From the NCBI RefSeq assembly GCF_020733705.1, contig NZ_JAJFZM010000017.1, forward strand, positions 496,001-560,000: a DNA stretch of 64,000 nucleotides, read 5' to 3'. The translations under genes and the position numbers were made by a program. The stretch comes from Nocardia australiensis. Its GTDB lineage: Bacteria > Actinomycetota > Actinomycetes > Mycobacteriales > Mycobacteriaceae. Below are positions 45,063-53,650 of this stretch, one piece after another (positions within the stretch are counted from its first letter, which is position 1; the number at the start of each line of letters is the position of its first letter). The notes under the pieces were generated by a model. It did not search any database. It saw only the letters and a list, made by a program, of their open reading frames with translations, and was not told the origin of the DNA.

Positions 45063-45806
45063 TCAGTGAGGTGTCGCGGACCCCAGTAGTTGCAGGGACC
45101 AAGGGATCGTGTCGATCGGTACTCCGGCAGCGGGCCGGTCCCTGCGGTTCGCCTTGGATCCAGGTGGGAACCGGGGATCGGTTCCCAAAATGACGCGGCC
45201 CTCATTGTTGACCAGTGCAACGGTCGGACCCGCTGCCCGGAATCGCGGAAGTAATGCCTCTTCGATCGCGCCGACCGGCACGTCGGCGCCGGCAATTCCG
45301 AGGAAACTGCCCGGCGCGGTCCTGACCGGGATCGCGAAGGTGCACACGTACTGATCGGTGCATGCGAAATCGAGGTACGGCCCGTGCACCCATCGCCTTC
45401 CCTGGTCGCGTGGGATCACATACCAGTCCATTGCGGTGTAGTCGTAGAAGTATTCACTCTGGGGGTTCAGTTCCACCGTATGACGTTGGGGTTCGTGTGC
45501 CGGGTTCGAAAGCCACCAGTCCAGGTATAGGCGGCGGTCTGAGAGGACGCCGTCTGCCATCACGACACCCGCCCCATCGAACAGTCTTCCGCGCCGCTCG
45601 AGCTCGCCGACAATGGTCTCGCCCAAGGGTGCCAGGTCGGTTGACCGCGGAGCCCGCCGCAGCTTCTCGGTGAGATCGTTCCACAGGCCCGTCAGCGCGG
45701 TCCCGATGGTTCCCAGGGACAAGTACACCTCGTCGGCCAGTTCGGTGACAGCGGACGCGAGCGACTCGATGGTTCTCGGGGTGGAAAAGTTGTCGGTGTC
45801 ACTCAT
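45063..45806 (-). CDS. Soluble Cache (PDC) domain protein
   Basis: 247 residues, no signal peptide or span. An N-terminal helix (TIESLASAVTELADEVYLSL) leads to a PAS-like Cache domain: GAGVVMADGVLSDRRLYLDW, YFYDYTAMDWYVIPRDQGRR, VCTFAIPVRTAPGSFLGIAG. Cache domains bind small amines, amino acids or carboxylates; the W-Y and D residues here resemble ligand-site positions, but the ligand is unknown. Its ATG overlaps the stop of the FCD regulator, so the two are likely a sensing unit. Confidence 0.78.
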   Translation of the reverse strand: MSDTDNFSTPRTIESLASAVTELADEVYLSLGTIGTALTGLWNDLTEKLRRAPRSTDLAPLGETIVGELERRGRLFDGAGVVMADGVLSDRRLYLDWWLSNPAHEPQRHTVELNPQSEYFYDYTAMDWYVIPRDQGRRWVHGPYLDFACTDQYVCTFAIPVRTAPGSFLGIAGADVPVGAIEEALLPRFRAAGPTVALVNNEGRVILGTDPRFPPGSKANRRDRPAAGVPIDTIPWSLQLLGSATPH

Positions 45807-46555
45807 CGATCATTGAGCTCCAAGCGTAGGGCGACGAGTCGACGGATACGGGATTCTGTATTCGATTCTGCCAGTTCTCGTGCCCGGGCGTCGTCTTCCC
45901 GTTCGATGGCGTCCACCAGGTCCTGATGGACGGTCGCCTCTGCCGCTGGATCGAGTTCCAGTCGTGGCAGCCAGAGCAGTGTGGAAAGCTCGGCCTGCAA
46001 GCCGACCTGGGAGCGAGTCAGCCTGGTGGACTGCGCGCACACTGCCATCTCGATATGAAAGCGGCTGTCGGCGCGGCGGGACGAGACCTGCTCGGTACTG
46101 ACCTTCAACCGGTCGACCAAGGTGCGGAGCCGGGCTATATCGGCCCGCAACCCGCGGCGCGCGGCGAACACGGCGGCCGCGCCGGCGATCGCGAACTGCT
46201 CGTCCCCCAGGTCGCGCAGCTCCGGGAGGCTCATCTGCTGTAACCGCGCCAGCGAGGTGTACTCGAGAGTCTCCGCCGAAGCGCAGATGAAGCTGCCGCC
46301 CCCACGCCCGCGTTTGGTGCGCACGATGCCCTGCTGCCGGAGCACGGCCAATGCTTCCCGCAGGGTCATCGTCGACACGCCCAACTGCTTGGCGAGATCG
46401 GACTCACTCGGCAACTGCTGGCCGTCGACCATCACACCGAGACTGATCGCGGCGGACAACCGCTGCGCCACGGCCTCGGTTTTCAGACCACCACCTTCGA
46501 GCGGTGACAGCACGGCGCCGAGCGCGGTCAGGCCAGCACGTTCTTGCGGGGACAA
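45803..46555 (-). CDS. FadR/GntR-family (FCD) regulator
   Basis: 250 residues. N-terminal winged HTH: EAVAQRLSAAISLGVMVDGQ, LPSESDLAKQLGVSTMTLRE and LRQQGIVRTKRGRGGGSF. The C-terminal FCD helical domain has the metal-ligand pattern DSRFHIEMAVCAQS with later HQDLVDAIEREDDARAR. Such regulators sense carboxylates or amines. First of a two-gene unit with the Cache protein; it diverges from the small-ORF chain. The usual transporter and aminotransferase partners are not present here. Confidence 0.88.
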   Translation of the reverse strand: MSPQERAGLTALGAVLSPLEGGGLKTEAVAQRLSAAISLGVMVDGQQLPSESDLAKQLGVSTMTLREALAVLRQQGIVRTKRGRGGGSFICASAETLEYTSLARLQQMSLPELRDLGDEQFAIAGAAAVFAARRGLRADIARLRTLVDRLKVSTEQVSSRRADSRFHIEMAVCAQSTRLTRSQVGLQAELSTLLWLPRLELDPAAEATVHQDLVDAIEREDDARARELAESNTESRIRRLVALRLELNDR

Positions 46556-46806
46556 CGCGACTCCTCAGGTAGCCGTGTGCACATCGATTCTAAGCCGAGA
46601 ACACCTGAAACATGAACTATCAAGTTAGAGACATCCCATTGGTCGCCAGGCTGTCGGTCGGTTGCCCCGGGCCTGTTAACAGGGCTGACAAGAACTCGAA
46701 AAGAGCTCGCCATAAACCATTGAACTATGAATTCTAATGTATTACCTTCGGGGTGGATGACCCCCGGGCACCTTCAGCAGAAGTCATGATCGAAGGAGAA
46801 CGTCCC
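46556..46806. other. AT-richer divergent promoter region
   Basis: Noticeably more A+T than its surroundings (around 46600-46750), including several TTGAACTA/TAACTTGATAGTTCA-like stretches. It must hold the promoters of the FCD regulator and of the small-ORF chain. A ribosome site GAAGGAG at 46792-46798 leads into the first small ORF. Confidence 0.5.
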
Positions 46807-46971
46807 ATGTGCGAGAACCCACCTCGTCCTGGCGATCACCTCAGGTGGCGCGTCCGTCACTGCGCCGGGTTGCCGACCCGAACGGTGATGCACAGCCGAG
46901 CGCGACCGGTCGGCCGTGGTTACCGGACGGGCGAGATGGTTGTACGGCAGGGGAGTATCAACGATGGCTGA
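46807..46971 (+). CDS. 54-residue basic protein, first of a small-ORF chain
   Basis: MCENPPRPGDHLRWRVRHCA start, ending MVVRQGSINDG. AAGGAG stands eight bases before the ATG. Two Cys, many Arg. No family recognised. Its stop overlaps the next gene's start by eight bases, so the two frames are coupled. Confidence 0.5.
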   Translation: MCENPPRPGDHLRWRVRHCAGLPTRTVMHSRARPVGRGYRTGEMVVRQGSINDG

Positions 46972-47230
46972 CGTGCGCCGAACAGAAGTCGACGGGCTCC
47001 ATGTGACATGGCATGTGATTCAGCATCATCTGATCGCCATAGTCGCGGTGGAGAACGCATGCGACGCCTCCTGGGCCGTCTGCTTCGACCCCGGAAACTA
47101 CCCAGATCTCGCGCGAGCACGAGAACTTCATCCAGAACTGACAAGGCTGTGGGACGCGGTCCGACACGAGTTCTGGGACAAACTCATCCCGCCGCTGCGG
47201 CTGGGCACCGAATATCGGGCGTGGGCATGA
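46964..47230 (+). CDS. 88-residue protein of unknown function
   Basis: Starts MADVRRTEVDGLHVTWHVIQ and includes HHLIAIVAVENACDASWAVC, then FDPGNYPDLARARELHPELT. GGGGAG stands nine bases upstream of the ATG. The sequence looks globular with alternating beta and helical segments; no domain recognised. Second of a chain of overlapping ORFs. Confidence 0.6.
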   Translation: MADVRRTEVDGLHVTWHVIQHHLIAIVAVENACDASWAVCFDPGNYPDLARARELHPELTRLWDAVRHEFWDKLIPPLRLGTEYRAWA

Positions 47231-47484
47231 CCACGAAGCGGTCACGGTTACAGACGCGTCGGCCAGCCACCTGCAGCGCCCGTTCGGGAAAATCATGTAG
47301 CAGGGGTGGCACCAAGGCAACGGTGCTGATCGGAACGCAACATCTCGAACAGAGTTGGATTCCGCATCATCTGACAGTTGATTCGCTCGTCTCGGGTGCG
47401 CGGAGGCAATCCCGCGCCGTCCGGGAACAGCGCCGAGTGCGGTCACAACGACGTGAACCCGGAGACGACAGATGGTTGAACTGA
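47227..47484 (+). CDS. Possible 85-residue basic protein
   Basis: Its ATG overlaps the previous stop (ATGA) and its TGA overlaps the next ORF's start region. The translation begins MTTKRSRLQTRRPATCSARS and is very Arg-rich with poor third-position GC bias, so it may be a real, fast-evolving gene or merely a shadow frame. Confidence 0.3.
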   Translation: MTTKRSRLQTRRPATCSARSGKSCSRGGTKATVLIGTQHLEQSWIPHHLTVDSLVSGARRQSRAVREQRRVRSQRREPGDDRWLN

Positions 47485-47666
47485 AATGCCCGCGGTGCGG
47501 AAGCGTACTGCGATCGGACCTCGATCGGCATCGACTTCTACACGCGAGATGCACCGGATGGGAGAAACGCGTTTCTGAACGAATGACCGCGGCCGATTGG
47601 AGGGCGGTGGCCGGTTGGCTCGATCCCGGGCGGACACGTCCGACGGGCTGGATGAGTCCGGAATAG
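47472..47666 (+). CDS. 64-residue zinc-ribbon-like protein
   Basis: MVELKCPRCGSVLRSDLDRH start with CPRC and a later H...C (HRLLHARC), a possible one-knuckle zinc site. Then a helix with TAADWRAVAGWLDP. GGAG stands seven bases before the ATG. Last clear member of the small-ORF chain. Partner or nucleic-acid target unknown. Confidence 0.5.
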   Translation: MVELKCPRCGSVLRSDLDRHRLLHARCTGWEKRVSERMTAADWRAVAGWLDPGRTRPTGWMSPE

Positions 47667-47950
47667 ACAACCCGGCCCAGTATCGAGCGTTCGTCCTGAG
47701 CAATGGATCACGAGGCGTTGCGGAACTGGTCCGCCAGGCCGATGCCGACTCCGTCAAACTCGGGGTACTTCAGTATTTGCGCACCTCAATGGTCGACGCC
47801 TTTCTGGGGATGGTTCCCGGCGGCTCCGGCGGAATCATCGCCTGCGCACACGACCTCGGGGCCGACTCACGACGGGTAGCCTTCGTCTCGTATCTCCGAG
47901 TCGAACTGACCGCACCGTTGATCGACGCCCCACTTGATGGGGTCGGTGAA

Positions 47951-48340
47951 CTAGAACCCGCACGCGGAGTCGAGACCGGTCATGGCATCGCTGAACGCCG
48001 GATCGGCCATCATGGTCTTCAGATCCGTACCATTCGGGGTGACTATCCGATGCATCTGCGGCAATGCGTTGTTGAGCGCGGTCTTCGCCTGACCTTCGTC
48101 GGCGTTGGCCGAGATATCGGCGAGGCTCGCGAGGAGACCGCTCCACAGTCTGCTCGATTCCGCCGATGCGGAGGGATCGGAACTATCGATGGCATTGTTC
48201 TTGCTGCTGTAGTCCTCGAGCGCATCGCGGGTCGCCGCACAGGTGCTCGTGTCACTCACCGCGTTCGCCGACCCGGCTACCGCGACGCAACCGCCGATCA
48301 CACCTACCAGCGCCGCCACCGTGGCAATCGCATTACGCAT
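47951..48340 (-). CDS. Small secreted protein of unknown function
   Basis: 129 residues. Signal peptide (NAIATVAALVGVIGGCVAVA, cut near GSANA). The mature part is helical: TCAATRDALEDYSSKNNAID, SRLWSGLLASLADISANADE, ALNNALPQMHRIVTPNGTDL, with a Cys at each end of the mature chain (one disulfide likely). This resembles small secreted helical proteins of Nocardia; no named family. Convergent with the small-ORF chain. Confidence 0.72.
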   Translation of the reverse strand: MRNAIATVAALVGVIGGCVAVAGSANAVSDTSTCAATRDALEDYSSKNNAIDSSDPSASAESSRLWSGLLASLADISANADEGQAKTALNNALPQMHRIVTPNGTDLKTMMADPAFSDAMTGLDSACGF

Positions 48341-48440
48341 TATGAATTCCTCTTCTCACAGTCCGAATCCTGAGCCCGTACAGATCTACAGCGTGCACAG
48401 TGGGGCGTCAAGATCCAAAAGTGTTGGCAGCGGACGCATT

Positions 48441-48614
48441 CCACCGAGATCTCCTCGGCCGCGCCGCGCTCGTCGTCTTCGACCCGTTGACCATACGGGG
48501 CCCGACTTCGCTGTCGAGTGCGGTATCGGCCAGCCGAAGGAAAACCGTGCCGTGGCAACCAGATTCGACAAACTCGCCGTCCGCTACCTTGCCACCGTCC
48601 GTATCGCCGCCATG
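48441..48614 (+). mobile_element. IS5-family transposase C-terminal scar
   Basis: The plus strand reads FAVECGIGQPKENRAVATRF and DKLAVRYLATVRIAA, the very conserved end of IS5-type DDE transposases (the VErgInrLKrnRAVATRFDKLAVRY.ATV pattern, with the catalytic Glu in VEC). Just upstream, in a shifted frame, GRAALVVFDPLTIRG fits the preceding GGRPPxFDxxxY part. The rest of the element and any inverted repeats are gone. Confidence 0.7.
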
Positions 48615-48855
48615 CGCTCGAGGGTGCGCGCATTGTGACTGTCGCCGGGACGCGGGCGGAGGGCGCGGCGAAGCATCTGCACGAAGCGCCACCGGGTAAC
48701 GCCGAAGATGATGAGCAGCTCGCCGGTGCTGGCACCGCCGAATGGGGCCAGCGAATCGCGAACTGGATCAAGGACCTCGCCTCGGCGTCGAGCGATTTTG
48801 TCGCCTCCAGAAAATCGCAGAGGTGCGTCGACTCGTAGCTGTTGCCCTCGGTCAT
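48584..48855 (-). pseudogene. Frameshifted DUF3263-like small gene
   Basis: ATG 48855 follows GAGGG. The first frame reads MTEGNSYESTHLCDFLEATK and LDAEARSLIQFAIRWPHS, then the frame must shift by one base (near 48735) to continue STGELLIIFGVTRWRFVQML and RRALRPRPG up to TAG. The FA.RW.p.GG......FGvt...F...L pattern is that of DUF3263-type DNA-binding-like proteins. The length, 272 bases, is not a multiple of three. Its end overlaps the transposase scar, which may have replaced the original tail. Confidence 0.6.
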
Positions 48856-48878
48856 GTGCGCCCTCGATTTCTTCCCCT

Positions 48879-49331
48879 TCAGACCACCGGCGAGCCGGGA
48901 TTCGGATCGGCGACTTCCGGCGAATGCCGCTCGTCGGCCGTGTGGGTTGTGAACATAGGGAACCGGTCCCCGTTCGGCTTGGGCTGGAACCGCACGCGCA
49001 CCGGCTGGTCCGATGGTGGAGGAAGCGCGCCTTCGATCGTGGTGTAGACCCAGGGGCCGTCGTCGAGCTCGACGATGGCGATCGTCGACGTCTCCCACTC
49101 GACGGAACTGCCGCTCTTCGGGCGATGCACCACTTTCCATGACACGATCGACCCCTCGCCCGACGAGGGCACCCAATCGAGCGTCGCCGACTGACATTTC
49201 GAACACGTGGTGGTCAGCGGCGCGAGCAGCTTCGCGCAGTTGATGCAACGCCGAATCATCAAGGTCGTCCGACCGTGCTGCTCAGTGGTGTCGCTGACGC
49301 GCTGTGGCTTGGCTGGCTCGTGAGGGTGCAT
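48879..49331 (-). CDS. Zn-ribbon OB-fold (DUF35) protein
   Basis: 150 residues. Rubredoxin-like zinc ribbon MIRRCINCAKLLAPLTTTCS with KC (C-x2-C ... C-x2-C), then an OB-fold with GSIVSWKVVHRPKSG, STIAIVELDDGPWVYTTIEG and VRVRFQPKPNGDRFPMF. DUF35 proteins usually accompany a thiolase/SCP2-like enzyme in steroid or acyl-CoA breakdown, as in the Ltp/ChsH families; no thiolase is next to this one. ATG 49331 with AGGA six bases upstream. Confidence 0.82.
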   Translation of the reverse strand: MHPHEPAKPQRVSDTTEQHGRTTLMIRRCINCAKLLAPLTTTCSKCQSATLDWVPSSGEGSIVSWKVVHRPKSGSSVEWETSTIAIVELDDGPWVYTTIEGALPPPSDQPVRVRFQPKPNGDRFPMFTTHTADERHSPEVADPNPGSPVV

Positions 49332-49558
49332 GGGAAGTCCTGCCCTGATCCTGACCGCTCTGTCGAGTACAGCCTCATGCCCGGCGGGCGTACCCGCGAC
49401 GGTAGAACTGCCCATTGGCATACCTATTTCTGGGCGCGAGCGACCAGCTAGGCGCAGGTCACTGAGATCAGCGAACGGACTTGACGGCTCGCCAATCCTC
49501 GACGTGCCGCAGGCACCGCCCGCGCCACCATCTTCATTTGCAATGATCGCAGGTCGCG

Positions 49559-49580
49559 GACTTGGTGGACGTACCAAGTC
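49559..49580. promoter_or_regulatory. Palindromic operator-like site
   Basis: GACTTGGT, six bases, then ACCAAGTC. Perfect 8-bp arms with the geometry of a dimeric repressor site. It lies 230 bases upstream of the DUF35 gene and close to the end of the PknK-like gene. Confidence 0.45.
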
Positions 49581-49640
49581 GTCAACACCTTGCCCCGGCG
49601 CGGCTTCCTCGGTCACCGATCACACGACATCCGGATTGCG

Positions 49641-52600
49641 TCAACGATTCTGTCGTTCGGCGTGTTCTGTGATCCAGGCCGCGATCTGCGTGCGGGAGGT
49701 GAATCCGAGTTTGGTGAGGATGTGTTCGACGTGCCCCTGGGCGGTGCGTAGGGAGATCACCAGTTTTGTGGCGATCTGCTTGTTGGTGAGGCCTTGGGTG
49801 ATGAGGTCGGCGACCTGCCGCTCACGCTTGGTCAATGCCACATACGGACCCGACGTCGGGGTGGTGTCGGTGGGTTGCTCGCCGAGTGCGTAGGCCACGG
49901 CTTGGTCCAGTCCCATCGCTCGGCCATGCCGGAAGGCCGAATCGAATCCGCGTACCCCGAGGGCCGATCGCGCCAGCCGGACACAGTCGTCGTGATGCGG
50001 CGGAACTATCGGGTTGATGCTCGCAAGGTTACCCACGGACCGGTCCAGTTCCTGCGCGGCTCCCATCAGTATCGCTGCGCGCTCGCCGTCGGCTGCCCAG
50101 GCCAGCGCCTCGAGGCTCAACACAGCGACAAGCGGGCTGCGAATTCGCCGGTTCACTCGTAGTGCATTCTCGAGCAGCCCAATTGCCCGGGTCCGCTCAC
50201 CTTGCTGCCAGACGGCAACTCCCATGCCCCACAACGCCATCGACCGGAGAAGCGATTCGCCGCACGCTTCGGTGACGGAAAGCACTTGCCGGTAACACTC
50301 GATCGCGCGTCTCTGATCACCGGCCAGTCCGTGCACCCAACCAAGCCGGGTCGAAGCACTAACGTAAAGATATCCTCGCCGATTCGAACTGAGCACCTCG
50401 ATGGCGCGTTCGAGGGATGAGGACGCGCGAGCAAGCTCACCACGATAGAAGGCCAGGGCGCCGTCGGCGTAGGCGATCAGTGCCTGGGTCATCGGGGTGG
50501 GAGCCTGGTCGGCGAGCACGCGCCCCTCCTCCAGGAGGTCGGCCGCCGTCGGCGATTCACCCTGCACCGCCGCCATGACGCAACCTACCTGGAGCGCTTT
50601 GACACGGTCGGGTATGGATTGTCGGGCAGGGTGGTTTATGACCCGGTCGATCCAGCGCCGACCCTCGCCGTACATACCCCGGAAGGTCCAGAACATGAAT
50701 AGCGCGGCGGCGGTCTGTAGTCCGGCCTCGGCCGCCTGCTCGGTGTCCTCGGCCAGGCAGTATTCGAGCGCGTCGCGCAGGTTTGGTAGCTCGCGTTCGA
50801 GCCTGGCGACCCAGTAGGGCTGTCGGTCGCTAATCCACCCGGCCTCCGCGTCCAGCGTCAGCCGCTGGTACCAGTCGCGGTGCCGGCGCCCCAACTCCTG
50901 ATCCTCGCCGGAGGCTCGCAGCTTCTGGCGGCCGTAGTCGCGCACCGTCTCGAGCATCTCGAACCGCACCACGCCGTTGGATTCTTCGCGGATCAGGATC
51001 GACTTGTCCACCAGCGAGGACAGCACGTCGAGCGGATCCTCCGGTGCCGGATCGGCGGCGCACACCTGTTCGGCGGCGTCGAGCTCGAAGCCGCCGGTGA
51101 ACACCGATAACCGGGCCCACAGTTGCTGCTCGGGCGGGGTGCACAGCTCGTAGCTCCAGTCGACACACCACCGCAGGGTCTGCTGCCTCGTGGGCGCGGT
51201 GCGGCTGGCGCGGGTCAGCAGCGCATACCGATCGTCGAGCCGCTGCAGGATCTGCTCGGGCGACATCGTGCGCATCCGGGCGGCGGCGAGCTCGATCGCC
51301 AGCGGCAATCCGTCGAGGCGGGCGCAGATGTGGGCGATGGTGGCCTTGTTGTCCTCGGTCGGCTCAAAACCCGGCACCACCGCGGTCGCGCGGTCGGCGA
51401 ACAACGTCACCGCGTCGTAGCGGGGCAGTCCCCGCAGCGACAGCTCCGAATCCGGATCGGGCACCGTCAACGGCGACACCCGCAGCACTGCCTCCCCGGC
51501 GATATCGAGCGGTTCGCGGCTGGTGACCAGGATCCGCAGGTGTGGACCGGCCTGCAACCAGGTCTCGACCAGCCCCGCCACCACCGCCACCACCTGCTCG
51601 CAGTTGTCCAGCACCAGCAGCGACTCCCGCGTGGACAGGAACTCGAGCACCACCTCGCCCAACGGCCGCGCCGAATCGTCGCGCAACCCCAGGCTGGCCG
51701 CCACCACCCCGACCAGCAGCGATGGGTCGGACACCTCGGCCAGCTCGACCAGCCACACCCTGTCGCCGAACTCGCGTCGCGCGGTCGCCGCGGCCCGCAG
51801 CGCCAGCCGGGTCTTGCCGACTCCCCCGATCCCGGTCAACGTCACCAGCCGGGTCGAGGCCAGCATATTCTTCACCTCCGCCACCTCGGTGCGGCGGTTG
51901 ACGAAGCTGGTCAACTCCAGCGGCAGACCGCCGCCCCGAACCACCGCCGGCCCCGCCGGCGGGCGCCACCCCCGCGTGCCGGGCTTGCGGTCCCGACGCT
52001 CGTGCGCCGGTTCGGTGTGCACTTCCATTTCGGTGTGCACTGCCATTTCGTCGACCTGGTACCCCCGCCGGCGCTGCGCCTGCCGGATCGCCTCCCCCAG
52101 CGCCGCCGCCGACGGCCGCTCACCGGGATCGTGGTTCATCGCGGTCGCTACCACTGCGGACACGTCATCGGCGATGCTGCTGTCGCGGAGGTCGGGCACC
52201 GGCTGGGTGGTGATGCGCAGGAACTGGGTAACCACGTTCTCGCCGCTGCGTCGTTCGAATGCCGCGTGCCCGGTCAGTGCGCAGAACAGAGTGGCACCCA
52301 GCCCGTAGATGTCGGCGGCCGCGGTGGGGGCCTGGCCCTCGAGCACCTCCGGGGCCGTGAACGCCGGCGACCCGGTCAACGTGCCCGCGGTCGTCTGGAA
52401 CCCACCGGGGATCCGCGCGATACCGAAGTCGGTCAACGCGGGTTCGCCGTAATCGGTGAGCAGGATGTTTCCCGGTTTCACGTCGCGATGCACGATGCCG
52501 AGGCGATGCGCGGTCTCCAACGCACCGGCGATCTTCACCCCGATCCACAACACGGTCTCCGTCGACAGCGGACCCTGCTGGCGGATGCGCGCTTCCAGGG

Positions 52601-52928
52601 GGTCCAACGGGTGATACGGCATCACCAGATAGGGACGTCCGCTGGCGGTGGTACCCGTCTGTAGCACGGTGACGATGTTCGGATGCCCCGTCAGCCGGCC
52701 CATCGCCCGCTGCTCGCGGAAAAACCGCTCCCGATTGTCTGCGTCCAGCTCGACGGTCAGGACTTTCACCGCCACCGTGCGGTCCAGCTCCGCTTGCGTG
52801 CAGCGATACACCACACCGAAACCGCCCCGCCCGATCTCCTCGGCATCGGCGAACCCGGCTGCGGCCAGTTCCTCCGTGACCGGTTCCAACATGTCACGAA
52901 ATGTCTGGAACGGATCATCCTCGCTCAT
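49641..52928 (-). CDS. PknK-like Ser/Thr kinase - ATPase - LuxR regulator
   Basis: 1095 residues, close to PknK of M. tuberculosis. Kinase domain (about 20-285): EIGRGGFGVVYRCTQ, VAVKVL (Lys), IVHRDVKPGNILL, DFGIARIP. Next a STAND-type ATPase: TLTGIGGVGKTRLALRAAA (Walker A), LLVLDNCEQ (Walker B), GLPLAIELAAARM. Then TPR-like helical repeats, and a C-terminal LuxR HTH: LTKRERQVADLITQGLTNKQ, IATKLVISLRTAQGHVEHIL. It probably couples a phosphorylation signal to transcription. ATG 52928; the frame before it ends in an overlapping TGA. Confidence 0.92.
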   Translation of the reverse strand: MSEDDPFQTFRDMLEPVTEELAAAGFADAEEIGRGGFGVVYRCTQAELDRTVAVKVLTVELDADNRERFFREQRAMGRLTGHPNIVTVLQTGTTASGRPYLVMPYHPLDPLEARIRQQGPLSTETVLWIGVKIAGALETAHRLGIVHRDVKPGNILLTDYGEPALTDFGIARIPGGFQTTAGTLTGSPAFTAPEVLEGQAPTAAADIYGLGATLFCALTGHAAFERRSGENVVTQFLRITTQPVPDLRDSSIADDVSAVVATAMNHDPGERPSAAALGEAIRQAQRRRGYQVDEMAVHTEMEVHTEPAHERRDRKPGTRGWRPPAGPAVVRGGGLPLELTSFVNRRTEVAEVKNMLASTRLVTLTGIGGVGKTRLALRAAATARREFGDRVWLVELAEVSDPSLLVGVVAASLGLRDDSARPLGEVVLEFLSTRESLLVLDNCEQVVAVVAGLVETWLQAGPHLRILVTSREPLDIAGEAVLRVSPLTVPDPDSELSLRGLPRYDAVTLFADRATAVVPGFEPTEDNKATIAHICARLDGLPLAIELAAARMRTMSPEQILQRLDDRYALLTRASRTAPTRQQTLRWCVDWSYELCTPPEQQLWARLSVFTGGFELDAAEQVCAADPAPEDPLDVLSSLVDKSILIREESNGVVRFEMLETVRDYGRQKLRASGEDQELGRRHRDWYQRLTLDAEAGWISDRQPYWVARLERELPNLRDALEYCLAEDTEQAAEAGLQTAAALFMFWTFRGMYGEGRRWIDRVINHPARQSIPDRVKALQVGCVMAAVQGESPTAADLLEEGRVLADQAPTPMTQALIAYADGALAFYRGELARASSSLERAIEVLSSNRRGYLYVSASTRLGWVHGLAGDQRRAIECYRQVLSVTEACGESLLRSMALWGMGVAVWQQGERTRAIGLLENALRVNRRIRSPLVAVLSLEALAWAADGERAAILMGAAQELDRSVGNLASINPIVPPHHDDCVRLARSALGVRGFDSAFRHGRAMGLDQAVAYALGEQPTDTTPTSGPYVALTKRERQVADLITQGLTNKQIATKLVISLRTAQGHVEHILTKLGFTSRTQIAAWITEHAERQNR

Positions 52929-53364
52929 CGGCTGTACACCATCCGCAAGCGCGCCCCCCGGCAACGGGTAACACGCGTTAACTCTTCGTTAATGGACAGC
53001 GTATCCCACTGAACGGTGACGATTGAACTATCGGGAGAGCGCTCTGGATCGCCTGGCAAACGCGGATCTGAGCAGTCGGACACAGGTAATCGCCGCCGCA
53101 TCGAACGGGAGCCACGGCCGACGCCGAACGGTGAGTACCGCATCCCGAATGGGACGAGCGGCCCCTTCTGGTCGTCGTCCGACGAACCGGCGCAACGGTG
53201 ACGGCCGACGAGCTGCTCGGGCGAGGGCAAGGTCGCCAAGTGGTGGACGACGGACGACGTCGTCTTTGTCGACTCGATCCCCAAGTGGCTGCGGGCGCCG
53301 CGAGGAGGAGCAGGGGCGCGGCAATAACAGTCGCGGCACGGCTTTTGACGATCTCGCTAGACAT
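52925..53364 (-). pseudogene. Possible secreted protein with a frameshift, upstream of the kinase
   Basis: A clean signal peptide begins at ATG 53364 (MSSEIVKSRAATVIAAPLLL, LAAPAATWG). That frame then loses protein character, whereas a second frame from the same point (GIESTKTTSSVVHHLATLPS, PEQLVGRHRCAGSSDDDQKG) has strong GC third positions. The second frame ends with a TGA that overlaps the kinase start. One base change joins them. Either a disrupted gene or a sequencing error; family unknown. Confidence 0.4.
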
Positions 53365-53650
53365 TTTGCTTCCTTACAGTGAGCTTTATGACGTCCGCGT
53401 AGTAGGCCGCGCTGCCGAGCTATCGGACTGGGGCTGCGAGTGCGTTACGTGCTGAATCGACTTTGCGACACGCGATTCGCTACTTGGTGAAGTGATGTAC
53501 ATGATGCCCATTTTTTCTTGTCACACACTTCATCGTGGGTATCGTCATCGCCTAGGTGCCCACAATAGAAATTATCGCGTATTCATTACGGCGGTAAATT
53601 TTCGATGATAGATTCACTCGTGGTTTGATCTTCGACCGAAACGAGCTCAT
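53365..53650. other. AT-rich promoter region
   Basis: Unusually A+T-rich for this genome (about 53480-53640). No gene seen. Probably holds the isochorismatase promoter and may be an insertion scar or silencing-protein (Lsr2-like) target. Confidence 0.45.

Noticed and set aside
48340..49248. 302-codon minus-strand frame
   Set aside because: It joins unrelated pieces: only the section from 48855 downward matches the frameshifted small gene; the upstream part is antisense to nothing meaningful and overlaps the DUF35 gene in another frame.
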